DNA of 64,000 nt from contig OX243816.1 in the NCBI GenBank assembly GCA_945859605.1, forward strand, positions 40,760,325 to 40,824,324, given 5' to 3'. The notes beneath the pieces are model-generated. The model was not told the origin of the DNA. It did no database searches and saw only the letters and a list, made by a program, of their open reading frames with translations. The position numbers and the translations under genes are program-made. Within the stretch, counting starts at the first letter, position 1. Each line of letters begins with the position of its first letter. Positions 59,895-64,000 of this stretch are shown here, one piece after another. This DNA comes from Lumbricus rubellus (lineage: Eukaryota; Annelida; Clitellata; Crassiclitellata; Lumbricidae).

Positions 59895-60747
59895 TAATAA
59901 TAAACAAAGTAAAGAAATACCGCTATGATGTGGGTGAAATGCTCAAATCGTCAACTCAATATATTATTTGATGTCCCTAGACAGCGGGAGTGTTTTATCT
60001 CTTTAGGGCCTCCCTTTTTGTCTGTAGCACCTATGAATAAAAGAATATTCTTAAAGCAAATGAGACAGAAAGTTGTAAACGGCTACATTAAAAAGCAGTG
60101 GCTTGTTGTATGTGAGCGGGTGCCTTACAGCAGTAAGTAACAACATTGCTTGAACAGTATCTGTTGTCCTTGAAAAGTTAGCTACAGCAGTTGTTGGACA
60201 ATTGCCTGATAGCAATAAATAACAGCAATTATTTTTCAAAGTAGTAATAAACAATGGCTTAGAAAGAAATAAGTAAGTAGGAAAAGGATGAGTGTAGCAA
60301 GCTTGGACTATGGAAATTTCACGGCAAATATTAATAATTGCGACTGGACTTAATTGACTTCTGCGACGAATTGAATGAAGGCTTCTGTTTCACCAGGCAG
60401 TTGCAGAAGCGTTATATAAATTATGTTCTTGATAACCTGTGCAACAAGTGCGACCAAATAACATGGCGACTAAGATTACAGGCAGCTGCAAGAACTGAGA
60501 TATAATAGGCCTAGGCAAGATGAAAACTGGATCAAAGTGACAATGGAAGACAAGAGATTATTATCTAAGAATTTATAAGACTGTTCAAGGGACATAGGTG
60601 AGTGGGGAAGATGAACTCATGGGAAACAGATGGTAAGGCAGTTATAACATAACATGACAAGGGTTTAAGTGGTTCAGAATAGGTTTGAGTTAGAACCACT
60701 GAAAATTAACCTGCATGAAGCACTTAACGGCCCAATATTAATATAGC
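59895..60747. other. Intergenic, no gene seen
   Basis: Mixed DNA with short frames only. Confidence 0.45.
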
Positions 60748-61453
60748 CATGGGCGCCCGCACATAGGGGCAAGGGGGGGCACTTGCCCCCCCCCCCTGGA
60801 AAACTGAAACTTATTTTTTTAACTACTACTTTTGGGTTTTTAACAAATTTCTTCGCATTAAAGCACTAATGATATGAATGTTGCACACAGTAAAAGTCAG
60901 AAATCTATGTTTAGACATCTCTGTAGATATAAAAATGCTCTTAATTTTCTGCCTTACATTACACATTGTTAAAAGCTGGAACCGTGACCATTGGCTGTTA
61001 ATCCTCCGGCAGGCGTCCTTGCATATAGTATTTTTCTATCGATTATGGCCTACTTGATTGGAATCTCGCTGTCATGCAACCTTTCACAACTGCACAAAAT
61101 TAAGTATCAATAGAAGTAGCTAGAAGAACACTTGCACATTGAAAGCTGACACCTATTTTTTCACTTATTCATTCACTCAATGGACTTATAATGTTACAGC
61201 GCCGCTTCAGGAACCCACTTTTAACATCTACTTTTTTTAAAAATTTCTTCGCACTAAAGAAACTTTTCATATCAAAGCTGATACACAAAACGAAACTGAA
61301 AAATTTGCATTAAGAAACCTCATAGAACAATACTCGTGCTCTTCATTTCCAGCTTTGCATTTTTCAAGCACTTGCTACTAAAACATTTACGGTAACTGAT
61401 GACCGAAAAATGTTTTTTGCCCCCCCCTGCAAAAATTTCTGCGGGCGCCCATG
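60748..61453. mobile_element. hAT-like element, CATGGGCGCCCGC family, copy 2
   Basis: 706 bp with the same inverted ends as 15776-16041 and a perfect 8-bp duplication AATATAGC (60740-60747, 61454-61461). Runs of G and C near both ends can pair. No transposase frame. Confidence 0.86.
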
Positions 61454-61461
61454 AATATAGC

Positions 61462-61740
61462 ATCGTCATAAACGCTGTGACTGTCCACTGAGACTCAAGC
61501 CTGTCATCCAAACCATTCCACAGTTCTACAACTCTAGCACTGAAGAATTTCTGTCCTAATCTTCCTTTCGGTTTCCTAAACAATTTGAAACTGTAACCCC
61601 TGTTGATTTGTTTGGTGCTAATTTTTTTTAAACTCTCCCAATCTAGTGTTTCCTTTCTAATGATGATCTTATATGTAAGGGCTTCTCTACCTTTTTTAAG
61701 GCCAATTCCTTAGCCCACGAGATTCCTCTCCTCGTTATCA
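61462..61740 (-). mobile_element. CR1/Jockey-like LINE reverse-transcriptase fragment
   Basis: A - strand frame reads RKPKGRLGQKFFSARVVELWNGL, the pattern at the C-terminus of CR1/Jockey-type reverse transcriptases. The rest of the element is missing. The hAT-like copy 2 ends directly beside it. Confidence 0.6.
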
Positions 61741-62069
61741 AATAGGTCAGGTTCAAGCATCTATTCCTCACAAAAAAGATTGGAGTTCACTTGTTTGAAC
61801 CTGGACTTCCAGATTGCATCAGTCAAGCACGACAACCATCATGGCATCGTACTGCATCGTGCATTGTAGAAGCTGTAGCACCTGAAGTCGCCACGTCTGC
61901 GGTGGTGGCAATATAATCTCTCTGCAGTGACTATTACAGCGGCAGCAATCAGTCGGTCGAAGGAGCAATTGTTAGTTGCTGTTGCTGCGTCAAACGTCGT
62001 CGTCGGTGCCATTGTTACTATTGTTTCAACAGTTGCATCTGTTGTAGCCATGGAGACCACCGTGAGCGA

Positions 62070-62181
62070 GAGACAGACGTACAGACAAAGACAGACAGAC
62101 AGGCAAAGACAAAGACAAAGATAAGAGAGACTTAGACAAAGAGTGAAAGAGTGAGAGACGGACAGCCAGACAGAAATAGAT

Positions 62182-62235
<54 letters not shown>

Positions 62236-62350
62236 TGACAGACAGACAGACAGACATATTCATAAAGAGAGACAGACAGAGAGAGAGAGCGTGTGTGTAT
62301 GTGTGTGTTGGTGTGTGTGTTTGTGTGTGTGTTGTGGGTGTCAGTTTTGG
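62070..62350. repeat. GACA and GTGT simple repeats
   Basis: (GACA)n at about 62180-62260 and a (GT)n-rich run at 62290-62340. Confidence 0.92.
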
Positions 62351-62527
62351 TATCTGTGTAGGCCTATTATAATAGTTGTGTGTGTATATGCACATGCATG
62401 TTTAATCCGAATAAATTTTTTATCTAGATATACAGACGATGCTATCATATATTCATGTCTGTGGGTATGTAAATATTTGTACGTAAGTTGAATATGTATG
62501 CATGCACACGCCGATGCATGCATACAT

Positions 62528-62582
<55 letters not shown>
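62528..62582. repeat. (CA)n(TA)n dinucleotide repeat
   Basis: CA repeat passing directly into a TA repeat. Confidence 0.95.
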
Positions 62583-62583
<1 letters not shown>

Positions 62584-62931
62584 CGTGGATATATTTACAC
62601 ACATACATATTTAAAAGCGCTGCGAATTACTTGTACATGTAGTCATTGGTTTATTTATGTAGCGTGTGCGGCATGAAAGCATAGATGAATGATGTATGCG
62701 TATTTGCAGAAGGATTATAGAAACATGCATTGAGTAAGCAAGATACACTTTTTGCAAAACCGACCATTATTAAAACTCAAGTCTACGGTAATATAAAATA
62801 ATATATACATATGTAATATATAGGATATATCTATCAGTATACACATATGCGTGCGCACACACACACACGCAATCACACAATAATTATACACAATCACACA
62901 AACAATCACACACACATATATATGTTATATA

Positions 62932-63946
62932 CACCGTGATTCAAAAAAAAGTAAGCCAAATTATTTTTCATATATCTCTAGTGCCTGATAACATATCACG
63001 CTAAAATTTTCCAAATGTTTAGAGAATTGGACGAAGAATATGATTCCAAAATTTCATGGGATAAAGTTGAACGGATAAAAAGATATGCATCTTTAAACTT
63101 CATATGCCAAAATTGCCGTTTACAAGCAATTTTTGGTCAGATTCAATAAAAAAAAGTAAGCTAAACTGTTTTTAATATATCTCCAATGCCTGATAATTAA
63201 TCATACTAAAAGTTTCCAGATATTTAGAGAATTGAACCTAGAATAGGTTTCCAAAATATCATGTACTAAATTTGAACGGATAGAAAGATATGAATATTTA
63301 AACTTCATATCCGGAAATTTCAGTTTTCAGCAAATCTGTTATGGTGTTCGCTGCAGTTTTGATGCCTGATAGTTCCCAATTTTGGTCTTCAGTGATCCTG
63401 GAGTAACATTTTACGGAATATAAAGTGTGGAGCGTGCATAATGAAAGACCGAGTCTACCAGACAACAATCCATGATATAAACGATCTGAAGCAACGCTTG
63501 TTGGAAGTGTGGGATGGCCTGGACCAGGCGATGCTGTTGCCTAATGGCGCCAGCGCCTCCAGGCTTGCGTGCAAGCTGGAGGATGACATTTTGAGCATCT
63601 TATTTAATTAAATAATCAAATCATGCTGTTGGGGTCATATTGCTGGTTCAATTATCTACATATCTGGAAAATTTTAGAATGATTGATCATCAGGCATTAG
63701 AGATATGAGAAAAAGTTTGACTTACATTTTACTGAATCTGACAGAAAATTGCTTGTAAACGGCAATTTTGGCATATGAAGTTTAAAGATTCATATCTTTT
63801 TATCCGTTCAACTTCATCTCATTAAATTTTGGAATCATATTCTTGGTCCAATTCTCTAAATATTTGGAAAATTTTAGCGTGATATGTTATCAGGCATTAG
63901 AGATATATGAAAAACAATTTGGCTTACTTTTTTTTGAATCACGGTG
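62932..63946. mobile_element. Deleted mariner-type transposon with long compound TIRs
   Basis: It begins CACCGTGATTC and ends GAATCACGGTG, with TA on both sides (62930-62931, 63947-63948), the target duplication of Tc1/mariner elements. Each arm carries two related subrepeats of about 200 bp. The centre (63425-63611) keeps a transposase C-terminal remnant. Confidence 0.85.
63425..63611 (+). pseudogene. Mariner-like transposase C-terminal remnant
   Basis: From 63441 the frame reads MKDRVYQTTIHDINDLKQRL and continues to a stop at 63609-63611, resembling the end of mariner-family transposases. A short stretch just before it fits the family better in another frame, suggesting a small frameshifting insertion. 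The catalytic DDD/DDE region is absent. Confidence 0.6.
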
Positions 63947-64000
63947 TATATTATATATACTATAAAACGCCGCATATAGATCTAATAATATTTTATGGAG

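Noticed and set aside
63441..63611. A functional small gene
   Set aside because: The frame matches only a mariner transposase end, sits between transposon arms and lacks the catalytic region.

Overview
The window is animal nuclear DNA: genes split by GT-AG introns, dense microsatellites, and many young transposable elements. The Mag/SURL-like Gag proteins and the very frequent palindrome TAGGCCTA suggest a marine invertebrate, plausibly an echinoderm or another non-vertebrate deuterostome. The sequence alone does not settle the species.

Layout. (1) 175-5379 is a young LTR retrotransposon with a gag-protease ORF whose pol enzymes have been removed in frame. (2) 5798-14795, + strand, is the C-terminal half of a TOGARAM/crescerin TOG-domain gene in 11 exons. 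It is predicted to act on axonemal microtubules. (3) 14796-20741 is intergenic, with a small hAT-like element and minisatellites. (4) 20742-58233, + strand, is a complete 14-exon long-form cAMP phosphodiesterase of the PDE4 family: unique N-terminus, UCR1, UCR2, catalytic domain and Ser/Thr-rich tail. (5) Intron 1 of PDE4 holds a second, 10.15 kb LTR retrotransposon (21777-31929) with 2283-bp LTRs. Its gag ORF starts inside the LTR and is translated through the primer binding site. (6) Intron 2 of PDE4 holds a two-exon gene on the - strand (44212-41465, 582 codons plus stop) for an unrecognised protein, and a 2.5 kb DNA transposon with subterminal repeats. (7) 58234-64000 is intergenic: SINE, LINE, hAT-like and mariner remnants and simple repeats.

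The two host genes are unrelated in function, apart from the known importance of microtubules and cAMP in cilia. PDE4 is the more unusual locus. It contains a triplicated 3' splice site, a pair of inverted repeats flanking the UCR2 exons, full CRE palindromes in two introns, and an inverted SINE chimera carrying a piece of a PDE4 last exon. That piece differs from the resident exon almost only at silent sites. Exon phases were checked by hand and agree at every junction of TOGARAM (545 aa in the window) and PDE4 (917 aa).
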